A DNA stretch of 35,545 bases, from NCBI GenBank assembly GCA_020725025.1, contig DYFV01000056.1, positions 1 to 35,545 on the forward strand, given 5' to 3'. Shown here in pieces: positions 9,400 through 20,501 of this stretch. The notes under the pieces are model-generated. The model was not told where the DNA came from and searched no databases. It saw only the letters and a program-made list of their open reading frames with translations. The stretch comes from Azoarcus sp. (lineage in GTDB: Bacteria; Pseudomonadota; Gammaproteobacteria; Burkholderiales; Rhodocyclaceae). The position numbers and the translations under genes were made by a program. Every line of letters starts with the position of its first letter. Position 1 is the first letter of the stretch.

Positions 9400-10014
9400 A
9401 TCACATGTAACCTATTAATTTATAAGCAGTATGCGTGTTTGCACCGCGCTCATTACTCACATCGTTATACACATTGGCACCAGATTCCAGCGGAACAAGC
9501 GCCGAAACACTGCCCCAACTAGCGGCAGCCCGCACAGGAAGCAACACCGCGTCGCGTTGAAGCAACGCGCGCGCACGGGGTCGCTGACGAGACTGCGGGG
9601 AGCCTGCGAGCCGGTTGGAGACGCACGGGGCGAAACGCCACCAAGACGTGGCGCACACGACACTATTTATGTTGAGGAGCTCTAGGGGCATCGGGCAATC
9701 TCCTTTGATCTTGGAGCCGCCGTGCCGGAGAGCCATCTGCCTGATCTTGCCCACCGATACGGCGGCAAGGTGCAGCTCAAGGCCGCAACGACGTGCCGCT
9801 TCCTATTGGAAGCGCCACCACTGAGCAACGTTGATCGAAGCGGTACGGGCCATGGCAGACCTGAGTCAGTTAACCGGAAGGTGCATGCGGAAAAGTGCTT
9901 CCCACAGCAGCTTCATATCTAATTGATTTTACCACGGACGTCCCGCAAGCCGTCTACCGTAGTAGCACGTCCTGCGCTTGCCTCGTTGGCGCCTGGGACC
10001 ATCACGAAAACAGC
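9400..10014. other. Gene-free junction region between trpG and LysR
   Basis: In these 615 bases I see no convincing gene. Several open frames exist on both strands, but none shows a recognisable domain, a good ribosome-binding site or a consistent codon pattern. The first 70 bases next to trpG are clearly AT-richer than the flanking chromosome. The position suggests a junction between the chromosomal trp operon and the acquired island. No integrase, tRNA end or direct repeat could be identified here. Confidence 0.6.
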
Positions 10015-10911
10015 TCAATCCTCCGACCGTGCGGTCATGGCCCTCACCCGCTCGATGAACCGCTTCATGGGCTCCGAGGGTTCGCCTTGGCGGCGCAGCA
10101 GGTAGGTAGAGAGCATCGGTGGGGTGCCGGCCAAGGGACGAATGGAGATGTCCGGGCGCTGTAGCGTCTGCACCTGCGAGGCGATGGCGAAGCCGATGCC
10201 GTAGCCGGCACCGACCAGGGTCAGCATCACGCCCAGGCTGGTCACTTCATCGACCAGCTTGAGCGGCGTGCCTGCGTCCTGCAGCAGCGCTTGAATCTGA
10301 TGGCGGCAGCCCGATCCCGATTCGGGATGGCACAGAACCAGCGGGAACTTCAGGGCTTCGGCCAGCGGCACCTGCACGTGTGCCAGCAAGGGGTGGCGTG
10401 CGGGCACGATCACCGACAGCGGATCGGTCCACACCGGCTCGGCGACGAGGCCATCATGTACCGCGTTTGACAACGCAAAGCCGATGTCCAGCAGATCGTC
10501 GTGCAGCGTCTTGAGCTGCTGCGCGAACGGCAGCTCGAAGACGCGAATCTCCATCTCGGGCTCCTCCTCGCGGCTGCGTGCCAGCAAGGTGGCGATGCGG
10601 GGCTGCGCCAGGCCGTCGCAGATCGCGATGCGCAGATGGCCCTGGTAGCCCTGTGCCGCCGCCTTGGCGCTCTTGACTGCCTGCTCCACGGTGGCCTGCA
10701 CGCGCCGGCATTCGCCGAGGAACACCTGGCCGGCCCAGGTCAGCCGCGTCAGGCGTGTGCTGCGGTCGAACAACTGCACGCCAAGCTGGCTTTCCAGGTC
10801 GCGCATCGCACGCGACACAGGCGATTGCTCGATGCCCAGACGCTCGGCTGCACGGGCCAGATGCAGTTCTTCCGCAACTGCGACGAAGTAACGCAGCAAT
10901 CTGAAATCCAA
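10015..10911 (-). CDS. LysR-type transcriptional regulator (island-left copy)
   Basis: LysR regulator of about 298 residues. The N-terminal winged HTH reads FRLLRYFVAVAEELHLARAAERLGIEQSPVSRAMRDLE at residues 3-40 (given in parts: helix core AAERLGIEQSPVSRAMRDLE). It is followed by a periplasmic-binding-protein-like effector domain with LRIAICDGLAQPR, PARHPLLA, FPLVLCHPESGSG and VGAGYGIGFA. I chose the TTG at 10911 because AGGAGG lies five bases upstream and the HTH then begins at residue 3; an ATG at 10971 would add a non-homologous tail. It is clearly related along its length to the second LysR at 34037, and the two point outward from the metal genes. Its targets are unknown. Confidence 0.88.
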   Translation of the reverse strand: MDFRLLRYFVAVAEELHLARAAERLGIEQSPVSRAMRDLESQLGVQLFDRSTRLTRLTWAGQVFLGECRRVQATVEQAVKSAKAAAQGYQGHLRIAICDGLAQPRIATLLARSREEEPEMEIRVFELPFAQQLKTLHDDLLDIGFALSNAVHDGLVAEPVWTDPLSVIVPARHPLLAHVQVPLAEALKFPLVLCHPESGSGCRHQIQALLQDAGTPLKLVDEVTSLGVMLTLVGAGYGIGFAIASQVQTLQRPDISIRPLAGTPPMLSTYLLRRQGEPSEPMKRFIERVRAMTARSED

Positions 10912-11093
10912 GGCCGCCTCCTGCCTGTCTTCTTCTGGTTCGGCCGCTCCGGCGCCAGCACCTCCATCCACATCCCGTCAGCACCTCGTTTGTCGTTTTC
11001 AGAAGGCAAATGCACGGAAGTTGTGGAGTGGACTTCACGGGACCAGTTGGAGCCGGGGGTAAGGGGGGATGTGACGGGCGTCGAGGGTTGGAA

Positions 11094-11651
11094 TCACATT
11101 GTCTCGTTCGGACTTTTCCGGACGTGGCGATTCGTGTGCCGGGCTCGAGGCCCCTCCAGGATGGCGACGATGTCCTGCCGCCCCAAAGTCTGCGCGAGCC
11201 AGAGTTCGTCATGTCCCTCCGCATCGAGCTGGTTCCGCTTCGCACCGCCGACGAGGAGATGCCGGACCACTGACGTGTGGCCCTTGTAGACGGCCCAAAA
11301 CAAGGGCCACTCCCCGTCCTCGTTGCGCGCGTCGGGACTGGCGCCGCGGCCGATCAGGAACGAGACGATGTCGGCATGACCGTTGAAGGCGGCCCAGAAG
11401 AGGGGGGTCCATCCCCGACGATCGGGCAGGTCGACCGATGCACCACCTGCCAGTAGGCAGTCGACGACCGCCCATTGGCGATGATATGCCGCCAGGAAGA
11501 TCAGGCTGCACCCCTCGGCGTCCTGCCAGTTGGCGGGCAATCCGTCATCCAGCCACCCCCGCACTTCCGCGACGTCGCCTTGTCGAACGGCGTCGAGCAG
11601 TGCAGGGACGACTCGGTCGCGCCAGGCTTCGTGATGGATGTCGTCATGCAT
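11094..11651 (-). CDS. Ankyrin-repeat protein
   Basis: Predicted 185-residue cytoplasmic ankyrin-repeat protein, probably acting through protein-protein contact. At least four repeats are visible: EGCSLIFLAAYHRQWAVVDCLLAGGASV, RGWTPLFWAAFNGHADIVSFLIGRGASP, DGEWPLFWAVYKGHTSVVRHLLVGGAKR and a last, weaker one with EGHDELWLAQTLGRQDIVAIL. It has no signal peptide. The ATG at 11651 is chosen because an upstream frame extends only to a TTG; its ribosome-binding site is weak. It is the last gene on the minus strand of the RND metal cluster and lies 111 bases after the lipoprotein. A role in metal resistance is an inference from position only. Confidence 0.8.
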   Translation of the reverse strand: MHDDIHHEAWRDRVVPALLDAVRQGDVAEVRGWLDDGLPANWQDAEGCSLIFLAAYHRQWAVVDCLLAGGASVDLPDRRGWTPLFWAAFNGHADIVSFLIGRGASPDARNEDGEWPLFWAVYKGHTSVVRHLLVGGAKRNQLDAEGHDELWLAQTLGRQDIVAILEGPRARHTNRHVRKSPNETM

Positions 11652-11762
11652 CGTGCCGGCCCTGACGAGACGAACCAAGGCTCCCCGGCCGTTGATCCAT
11701 TGCAACGCCCGCCTGCGTCCTTCGAGACAAGCGCATCAATTGAATTCCATCCGGTCGAATGT

Positions 11763-12116
11763 TCATGAGTTGCTGCGCTTCGGAATCGGTGCGTTGCAGT
11801 CCTTGAAGTTCACATACACCTTGTCACCGACCTGCAACTGCGCATCTGCAGGCAACTTTGCGGCGCGCGCGTACGGGTGGCCATTGCGCAGAAACGCAAC
11901 CATCACGTACGGCGTGTCGCCTTCCGCGTCGGACGCCTCGGCCCTGCAGTCATAGAACGAAGGCCGCTTCAAGCTAGTCGCCGGACCGATTTCGACAACA
12001 GTTCCTTTGCGCCACCCATCGTCCTGCGCGTATTTCCCTTCGAACACGGTGGGGCTCGCACAGCCGCCCAGAGCACCGACGGCAACGGCAACCATTCCTG
12101 CCACAAGAGTTTTCAT
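11763..12116 (-). CDS. Small lipoprotein of unknown function
   Basis: Envelope lipoprotein of 117 residues. Residues 1-18 form a signal peptide and the lipobox ALGGC places the lipidated Cys at 19. The mature part is small and polar, with two further cysteines (YDCRAEASDAEG and FKDCNAPIPK) and a YVMVAFLRNGHPYARAAKLPAD stretch. I do not recognise a named family. It lies in the same orientation as the RND metal-efflux genes, between the His-rich periplasmic protein and the ankyrin gene, so an accessory envelope role is possible but not shown. Confidence 0.75.
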   Translation of the reverse strand: MKTLVAGMVAVAVGALGGCASPTVFEGKYAQDDGWRKGTVVEIGPATSLKRPSFYDCRAEASDAEGDTPYVMVAFLRNGHPYARAAKLPADAQLQVGDKVYVNFKDCNAPIPKRSNS

Positions 12117-12181
12117 TGGGTCACCCCCGGGTTACATGAGTTGGCCACCCGCAGCGACGTGCTGCGGGCAAGCGGACGACG

Positions 12182-12568
12182 TCACTTCAGCGTGAAGCGC
12201 GCCGTGGTGGAGGGTTTGCCCGGCAGCGTGACGACGGCCACCAGCTTGGTGCCGGCGCCCACCTTGAAGCTCCCCTTGGCCTCCAGCCGGTCGCCAGCGG
12301 GCTTGAGTTCGACTTCCTGTTTGTCGGTGCCGGACAGGAGCGTGAGCTTGGCGCTGCCGTTGGTCACATCAACCGGTTTGCCGTGATCGCGCAGGTGCAG
12401 CTGGATGACGTCCGGCTTGGCGACGAGTTCGAGGTCGACATCCTTGACCTCGACCACCAGGCCGCCGTGCAGGGACTCATGTCCGTGGGCGTGGTCGTGC
12501 TTGTCCGCCGCGAAGGCCGGGCCGATGGCCACCAGGGCGGCAAGGGTGATGAGCTTCGAGAGTTTCAT
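12182..12568 (-). CDS. His-rich periplasmic protein of metal-efflux cluster
   Basis: Secreted 128-residue protein. A signal peptide ends at PAFA-AD near residue 20 and is followed at once by a His-rich segment DKHDHAHGHESLHGG (residues 22-36), a likely metal ligand site. The rest is a compact beta-rich domain (LVVEVKDVDLELVAKPDVIQLHL through ARFTLK). The ATG at 12568 has AGGAG six bases upstream. It follows the RND pump gene by 40 bases on the same strand, so it probably binds or buffers periplasmic metal for the pump. The family name is not recognised. Confidence 0.8.
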   Translation of the reverse strand: MKLSKLITLAALVAIGPAFAADKHDHAHGHESLHGGLVVEVKDVDLELVAKPDVIQLHLRDHGKPVDVTNGSAKLTLLSGTDKQEVELKPAGDRLEAKGSFKVGAGTKLVAVVTLPGKPSTTARFTLK

Positions 12569-12608
12569 GTTTTCTCCTTTCAGGTTCGGTGTCGTGAGTG
12601 GATCAGGG

Positions 12609-15728
<3,120 letters not shown>

Positions 15729-15743
15729 CGGTCGGGCTCCCCG

Positions 15744-16856
15744 TCAGCGGATCTGGTTGATCAGGGTGGCCGCGTTGGTGGCGACACGCTCACCGGCCGC
15801 GAGGCCCGACGTCACGGCCACGTTCGCCCCGTCGAGCGGCGCGGTCGTGACGGTGCGGGGCTCGAAGCGCTCCGGCCCGGTCTTGACCCACACGATGGTC
15901 TGGTTCGCCGGGTTCTTCAGCACCGATCCCGCGGGCACACTGACGCCCTGCAGTGTGCTGCGCGTTTGCACGAACACCTCGACCGGTTGCCCAACAGCGA
16001 AACGCGCTAAGGAATCGCCCGCGGCACCGAAAGCGAGCGGCAGCGCCTGCTCGCGCAGACTGCGCGCCGCGCCGAGGAAGTCGAGCCTCACGCGTTGCTC
16101 GCCGACCGCGAGGCTCGCGCCTGCGACATCGATGGCGGTGTCGGCATCGTAGGCCAGCGCCTCGACGCGCAGCCGTTTCGGATCGACGATCTCGAACACC
16201 AGTTCACGCGCGTCGACGACCTGGCCGGCGACCGCGTTGCTCGATGCGATCACACCCGCGACGGGCGCCACGAGCGCATCGCGATTGCTGAGCCCCGCAC
16301 CCACCGCCGTCGCGCGGGCCGCGAGACTCGCGAGTTCGCTCTCGGCCGCTTCGATCTCCTTGCGCGGCACCGTATCGGCGAGCTCCTTGAGCCGCGCCAC
16401 GCGCTTTTCCGCGAGCACTTTGGCGGCCCGCAATTCGGCGAGCTGGGCCATCTGGTTCGAGCGCTCGATCTGCCCTGCGGACGGCACGACGTACGCGAGC
16501 ACCTCGCCCTTCTTCACCGCCTGCCCGATCCCGGGCAAGCCGCGTGGCCCGGCTTCGAGGCGGCCGGCGACCAGCGCCTGCACCTTTCCGCCCGCGTTGG
16601 GGTCCATGACCACTTTGCCGGCGAGCGCCACGGTGCGGGGCAGCTCCCCCGCTTCCGTGACCAGCGTGCGCACGCCGATCTGGCGTTGTGCCGGCTTGGG
16701 CAGGAATACGCTGCCGTCGGGCAAGCGTCGCGGACCATTGCCGCCGACGGGCGCCGAGCTCTCGTCGCCGTGATCGTGCCCGTCGCCAGCGAATGCGTTC
16801 CACGATGCACTTGCCGTAACGAGGCACAGCATGACCAACAGGATTCCCGGTTTCAT
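15744..16856 (-). CDS. HME-RND periplasmic adaptor (CzcB/CusB type)
   Basis: Membrane-fusion (adaptor) protein of 370 residues linking pump and outer-membrane factor. A signal peptide (ILLVMLCLVTASASWNAFA) is followed by a His/Asp-rich segment GDGHDHGDESS at residues 24-34. After that come the barrel-sandwich and helical hairpin parts (GRLEAGPRGLPGIGQAVKKGEVLAYVV; QLAELRAAKVLAEKRVARLKEL) and the C-terminal beta domains. The ATG at 16856 overlaps the stop of the upstream gene by ATGA, indicating coupled translation. The metal-binding N-terminus mirrors that of the preceding gene product. Confidence 0.92.
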   Translation of the reverse strand: MKPGILLVMLCLVTASASWNAFAGDGHDHGDESSAPVGGNGPRRLPDGSVFLPKPAQRQIGVRTLVTEAGELPRTVALAGKVVMDPNAGGKVQALVAGRLEAGPRGLPGIGQAVKKGEVLAYVVPSAGQIERSNQMAQLAELRAAKVLAEKRVARLKELADTVPRKEIEAAESELASLAARATAVGAGLSNRDALVAPVAGVIASSNAVAGQVVDARELVFEIVDPKRLRVEALAYDADTAIDVAGASLAVGEQRVRLDFLGAARSLREQALPLAFGAAGDSLARFAVGQPVEVFVQTRSTLQGVSVPAGSVLKNPANQTIVWVKTGPERFEPRTVTTAPLDGANVAVTSGLAAGERVATNAATLINQIR

Positions 16857-17416
16857 GCGACACCTCCGGCCGAACGGTTGCGGGCGTTTCCCTTGCGCAG
16901 CGCGGCCCAGCCGACCAGTCCGAGCACGAGAACGCCGGCGCCGAGCCATCCTGCGTAAGGTTTCAAGCCTGGTCCGGCCGATTCGTCGTGCACCTCGGTG
17001 GCTTCTTCATGCAGATCCAGCTCGCCGGCAAGGAGGTCCGCGTCTTGTCCGGCAACGACCGTGGCCGTCACGGACACGACGCCCGGGTTGAGTGCATCCT
17101 GCAACGTGGCTTCGAACTCGCCGTCGGCATGGGTTTCGAGGGGGATCGCCTTGCCGTCGAGTTGCAGTTCCAGCGTTGCGTCCTTGACCGGGCTGTTGTC
17201 GGCGAAGCGGTCGAGATAGAGCGTGATGTGCTTGCCATCGACCACGCCGACCAGTTCGAAGAGCTCCGAAACGGCGGTGAATCGCGGCAGCGCCGGGCCG
17301 GCTGCGGGCGCCGGGGCGTCGCCGTGGTCGTGGCCTTCGCCGGCCAGGGCCTGGGGCGTGACGCCCGCAAGGACGGCGGCAAGGCTCCACGCCGCCAGGG
17401 TAAGGGAAGCTTTCAT
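16853..17416 (-). CDS. His-rich periplasmic membrane-anchored protein of RND cluster
   Basis: Protein of 187 residues with a signal peptide, a His-rich start (AGEGHDHGDAPAP, residues 26-38), a beta-rich periplasmic domain (LFELVGVVDGKHITLYLDRF... LELQLDGKAIPLE) and a C-terminal TM helix (GWLGAGVLVLGLVGWAAL) with a basic tail. It shares the GHDHGD signature with the adaptor encoded next, and it sits between the outer-membrane factor and adaptor genes, so it is likely an accessory metal-binding or adaptor-assisting subunit. Start choice: ATG 17416 has AGGA upstream; ATG 17437, overlapping the previous stop, is the alternative. No established gene name is assigned. Confidence 0.8.
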   Translation of the reverse strand: MKASLTLAAWSLAAVLAGVTPQALAGEGHDHGDAPAPAAGPALPRFTAVSELFELVGVVDGKHITLYLDRFADNSPVKDATLELQLDGKAIPLETHADGEFEATLQDALNPGVVSVTATVVAGQDADLLAGELDLHEEATEVHDESAGPGLKPYAGWLGAGVLVLGLVGWAALRKGNARNRSAGGVA

Positions 17417-17433
17417 GTTCGGGTTCCTGGTGT

Positions 17434-18699
17434 TCATTCGGGAAGAAGGCCCATGGCCTGCCGCAGCGCGGACACGGCTGCGGCCAGTTCGATGCGGGTG
17501 CGCGCCACCTGACGCTCGGCTTCGGCGGCTTCGAGTTCGATGCGCAGGCGGGTCGGCAGATCGGTTTCGCCGAGGCGGAACGCCTTCTGGAAGAAGCCGC
17601 GCGACTCGCGGGCCAACTGCGCGCGCTGTTCGGCAGAGGCGACCAGGGTGCGCGCCGATTCGACCCGGACGCGCGCCGTATCCACTTCGGCCGTCAGGCG
17701 TTCGCGTTCCAGCCTCAGCAGGGTTTCGGCTTCGATCGCCTCGGCGCTGGCGCTGGCAACACGGGCGCGGTTGCGGGTATCGGATCCGAAGGGAATGCGT
17801 ACGCCGATCGTCACCGTCTGTTGCCAGGATTCACCGGATGCACCGCGCTCACGCGTCGTCGCCAGGTTCAGCTCGGGATTGGCGCGGCCCTGAATCCCGG
17901 CGAGGGTCATGCTGCGTTGTGCAAGCTCCGCCCGATCGCGCAGTTCCGCGACGGCCGGATGCCCCGCCTCCAGGGGGACGGGGGTGCCGGCGGGGGCGGG
18001 CTCGGCTTCGGCCACGGAGAGTCCTTCCGCGGCAAGCGCTGGTGTCATGCCTGTCAGGGCGCGCAACTGCTGTTCCGCACCCGCGAGCGCGCCGCTGGCT
18101 TCGGCGAGCGACGCTTCGGCGGTCGCCAGCGCTCCGTCCGCCTGATGCTGGTCGGCGCGTGCGAGTTCGCCGGCCCGAACCCGTTTCGACACATCCGCTG
18201 CGAGTTCGCGGGCACTGGCAAGCCGCTCGCGGGCGACCAGGACGTCGATCCGCGCACGCTGCCAATCCCAGTACGCGGCCCGCACCCCGGCGGCCGTGCG
18301 CAGTTGTGCCGCAAGCGTGCGGCTCGTACTCGCGCGCACTTCGGCATCGGCAAGGGCTGCGGTCGATGCGCGTTCGCCGGGCAACCACAGCGGCACCGCG
18401 AGGCCGATCTCGTATTCGCGGCTGCCGTCGTTGCGGTGGAACTGGTCGGTCTTGCCCGACACTTCGAGTGCCGGCGGTTCGGCCGACCAGCTGTCGGCGC
18501 TCTCGCGTCGCGCCAGCGCAGCCGCCTGGCGCATGTCGAGCGAGTGCGCCTCGGGCTGACGCGCCCACGCGGCGGCGAACGCCTGCCTGAGCGTGGTTAC
18601 GACAGGCGATGCAGGGGACGCGGCTTGCGCCCACGCCCCGCTGGCCGCGAGTCCGAGCAGCAGCCCCGGCAGCCAGTTGATGCAAATTCTTCGAAACAT
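17434..18699 (-). CDS. Outer-membrane factor, TolC family (CzcC-like)
   Basis: Outer-membrane channel of the tripartite RND efflux system. The 421-residue protein has a signal peptide (INWLPGLLLGLAASGAWA) and two long helical OEP repeats rich in Ala, Glu and Arg (LRQAFAAAWARQPEA; RADQHQADGALATAEASLAEASGAL; LTAEVDTARVRVESARTLVASAEQRAQLARE). The ATG at 18699 has GGAGAA just upstream; longer frames lack a signal peptide. It is the first gene of the tightly packed set of outer-membrane factor, His-rich protein, adaptor and pump. Confidence 0.9.
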   Translation of the reverse strand: MFRRICINWLPGLLLGLAASGAWAQAASPASPVVTTLRQAFAAAWARQPEAHSLDMRQAAALARRESADSWSAEPPALEVSGKTDQFHRNDGSREYEIGLAVPLWLPGERASTAALADAEVRASTSRTLAAQLRTAAGVRAAYWDWQRARIDVLVARERLASARELAADVSKRVRAGELARADQHQADGALATAEASLAEASGALAGAEQQLRALTGMTPALAAEGLSVAEAEPAPAGTPVPLEAGHPAVAELRDRAELAQRSMTLAGIQGRANPELNLATTRERGASGESWQQTVTIGVRIPFGSDTRNRARVASASAEAIEAETLLRLERERLTAEVDTARVRVESARTLVASAEQRAQLARESRGFFQKAFRLGETDLPTRLRIELEAAEAERQVARTRIELAAAVSALRQAMGLLPE

Positions 18700-18830
18700 C
18701 CAATTCTCCGTTGATGACGGGACACGGAAAATCGGCAAGGCGCGATCAGCTCGATCGCAATGGACGCGCGGCAATGCCGTTCAGAACGGTGAAACTGCCG
18801 GAAAGAGAATGGATGCGACCGCCCTGCCGA

Positions 18831-19178
18831 TCAGGCAGGGTGTCGCCACTTGGGGCGCTCTGGTTCCGAGAAATGCCCGGCAAGGGGCCACACTTGGGCG
18901 TCCCCATGAGTTGTCGCAATCACGAGGTCGAGGGCCGGCAATCCCGTGCCGCTCGGCAACGCCGTGCAACTGGCCGCATGGCAGAAACTGCAGTCGACAT
19001 CGATTCCGCCGGCCTTGGGCCAGGACTCGTCGTCGACCTCGCCCTGATGCTTATGCTCGTGGTGGCCGAGATGGTCCGCCGCAGCACCGGCTTCATGCTC
19101 GCAATACGCACTCACTGCCGCCCAACTGAGTTGGATTGGCAGAAACAGCAGGAAGAGAATCGCGAACCAGCGGCGCAT
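18831..19178 (-). CDS. CzcI-like periplasmic cation-efflux protein
   Basis: Secreted 115-residue protein with a signal peptide (RRWFAILFLLFLPIQLSWA), a Cys and His-rich segment (AYCEHEAGAAADHLGHHEHKHQ) and a paired-Cys motif CSFCHAASC near residues 63-71. This layout matches the CzcI family found at the head of czcICBA operons, where the protein is thought to influence expression or metal handling. Here it lies 130 bases upstream of the outer-membrane factor on the same strand, the expected operon position. Confidence 0.78.
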   Translation of the reverse strand: MRRWFAILFLLFLPIQLSWAAVSAYCEHEAGAAADHLGHHEHKHQGEVDDESWPKAGGIDVDCSFCHAASCTALPSGTGLPALDLVIATTHGDAQVWPLAGHFSEPERPKWRHPA

Positions 19179-19208
19179 GGGGACGGATTGTAGCGGTACG
19201 AACGGAAA

Positions 19209-19239
19209 TGAAAAATAGCGTTGCCAACATCTTGTTGGC
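19209..19239 (-). terminator. Possible terminator after the DUF4148 gene
   Basis: On the minus strand a perfect 6-bp stem GCCAAC/GTTGGC with loop AAGAT is followed, seven bases on, by a TTTTT run. It lies between the DUF4148 gene and the CzcI-like gene and could separate their transcripts. The distance from stem to T-run makes the call tentative. Confidence 0.35.
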
Positions 19240-19306
19240 CGTCATCGTTGCGACGCATGACCGCCCGCCCCGAGGGACCAGGGGCTCCGCGCTCACACCG
19301 CCGCGA

Positions 19307-19645
19307 TCATTGCCCGAAGTAGAGTTCGTCCATGTGCGCCCGCTCCTCGGGCGATATGTTCGCCAGCTCCTTGAGCACTTGCTCGCGCGTTTTACCCGGG
19401 CCGGTATCGCGTGATGGAACGGGCACCCCGCGCTGCAGGTAGAAATAGCTTCCGTCCGCCTTGGCCTGCTCGAGCTCACGCAACACTTCAGCACGCGTTT
19501 TGGTGCTCGTCACATGATCGGGGAAAGAGGTGTAACCCACCTCGCCGCCGGTGAAATGCCATTCCGAGGTCGCTTGAGCGACGTTCGGCACGACCAGGAC
19601 GACAGCGAGGATAGGGAGGACGGTGGCGGTTCGGATGATTGACAT
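19307..19645 (-). CDS. DUF4148 domain protein, secreted
   Basis: Small exported protein of 112 residues. A signal peptide (ILAVVLVVPNVAQA) is followed by two copies of the DUF4148-type helix motif: KTRAEVLRELEQAKADG and KTREQVLKELANISPEE. Proteins of this domain family are frequent in betaproteobacteria, often near metal or stress genes, and their biochemical role is not known. The ATG at 19645 has GGAG seven bases upstream. It is divergent from the two-component regulator gene, and the shared upstream region carries a perfect palindrome, so it is a likely regulon member. Confidence 0.72.
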   Translation of the reverse strand: MSIIRTATVLPILAVVLVVPNVAQATSEWHFTGGEVGYTSFPDHVTSTKTRAEVLRELEQAKADGSYFYLQRGVPVPSRDTGPGKTREQVLKELANISPEERAHMDELYFGQ

Positions 19646-19763
19646 GATGAGGCTCCTATCGTTGACACGGGACATGCGTCCCGGCGGTGGCCGCTGCATA
19701 CGCCATGTGCCGGGTACGGGGCGTACTGTAGAAAACCGTCCACGTCGAATCGCGAACAGCCCG

Positions 19764-19779
19764 ATTACGAATTCGTAAT
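19764..19779. promoter_or_regulatory. 16-bp perfect palindrome, likely response-regulator operator
   Basis: ATTACGAATTCGTAAT is a perfect 16-bp palindrome in the 167-base gap between the divergent DUF4148 gene and the response regulator gene, 34 bases before the regulator ATG. Its shape resembles the copper-box type palindromes (ATTACAAAATTGTAAT-like) bound by CusR, CopR and PcoR. That it is the binding site of the adjacent regulator is an inference. Confidence 0.6.
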
Positions 19780-19812
19780 GTCGACGCGCCCCCCCTCCGC
19801 GATAATCGGCGC

Positions 19813-20499
19813 ATGAAGATACTGGTCGTCGAAGACGAGCCGAAGCTCGCCGAATACTTGCGCAAGGCGCTGACCGAGAGCAGCTACGTCGTCGATGTCG
19901 CGCGCAGCGGTACCGAGGGGCGCTACCTCGCGATCGAAGGGCATTACGATCTCGTCCTGCTCGATGTCATGCTGCCGGGCCTGGACGGCTTCGCGGTCCT
20001 GCGCGAGCTTCGTCGCGACAAGCACGTTCCCGTGCTGATGCTCACCGCGCGGGACAAGGTGGAGGATCGCGTGAAGGGGCTGCAGGCGGGGGCGGATGAC
20101 TATCTGGTAAAACCTTTCGCCCTGTCCGAACTGCTCGCACGCGTACAGGCGCTGTTGCGGCGCGGTGCCATTCCGATAGCCGGTCAGGATCTCACGGTCC
20201 TCAGGCTGGCCGACCTCGAACTCGATCTGGTGCGGCGCAAGGCGTCGCGCGCCGGTCAGCGGCTCGATCTGACGGCCAAGGAATTCACGCTGTTGACCTT
20301 GCTCTTGCGCCGGCACGGACAGGTGCTGTCGCGCACCGCGCTGGCCGAGCAGGTGTGGGACATGAACTTCGACAGCAATACGAATGTTGTGGAGGTTGCG
20401 GTGCGTCGCTTGCGCAGCAAGCTCGATGACCCCTTCGCGAGGAAGTTGCTGCACACCGTGCGCGGCATGGGGTACGTCCTTGAAGACCGGGAACCCTGA
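19813..20499 (+). CDS. OmpR-family response regulator, CusR/CzcR type
   Basis: Heavy-metal two-component response regulator of 228 residues. The receiver domain has the acidic pocket (EDE at residues 7-9), the phospho-acceptor Asp51 in LLDVMLPG, and the conserved Lys in YLVKPFA. The C-terminal OmpR/PhoB winged helix contains [22 protein letters not shown] and [13 protein letters not shown]. It is followed two bases later by the kinase gene. It probably activates the divergent metal-efflux genes and itself through the palindrome at 19764. The metal sensed cannot be told from the sequence. Confidence 0.93.
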   Translation: MKILVVEDEPKLAEYLRKALTESSYVVDVARSGTEGRYLAIEGHYDLVLLDVMLPGLDGFAVLRELRRDKHVPVLMLTARDKVEDRVKGLQAGADDYLVKPFALSELLARVQALLRRGAIPIAGQDLTVLRLADLELDLVRRKASRAGQRLDLTAKEFTLLTLLLRRHGQVLSRTALAEQVWDMNFDSNTNVVEVAVRRLRSKLDDPFARKLLHTVRGMGYVLEDREP

Positions 20500-20501
20500 G
20501 G

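Noticed and set aside
9401..9754. Minus-strand frame upstream of trpG
   Set aside because: No similarity recognised, mixed composition and a frame crossing the AT-rich junction; not called as a gene.
19187..19215. Promoter-like TACAAT with a 17-base spacer before the CzcI-like gene
   Set aside because: It would place the transcript start almost on the ATG and overlaps the hairpin called as terminator; weak -35.
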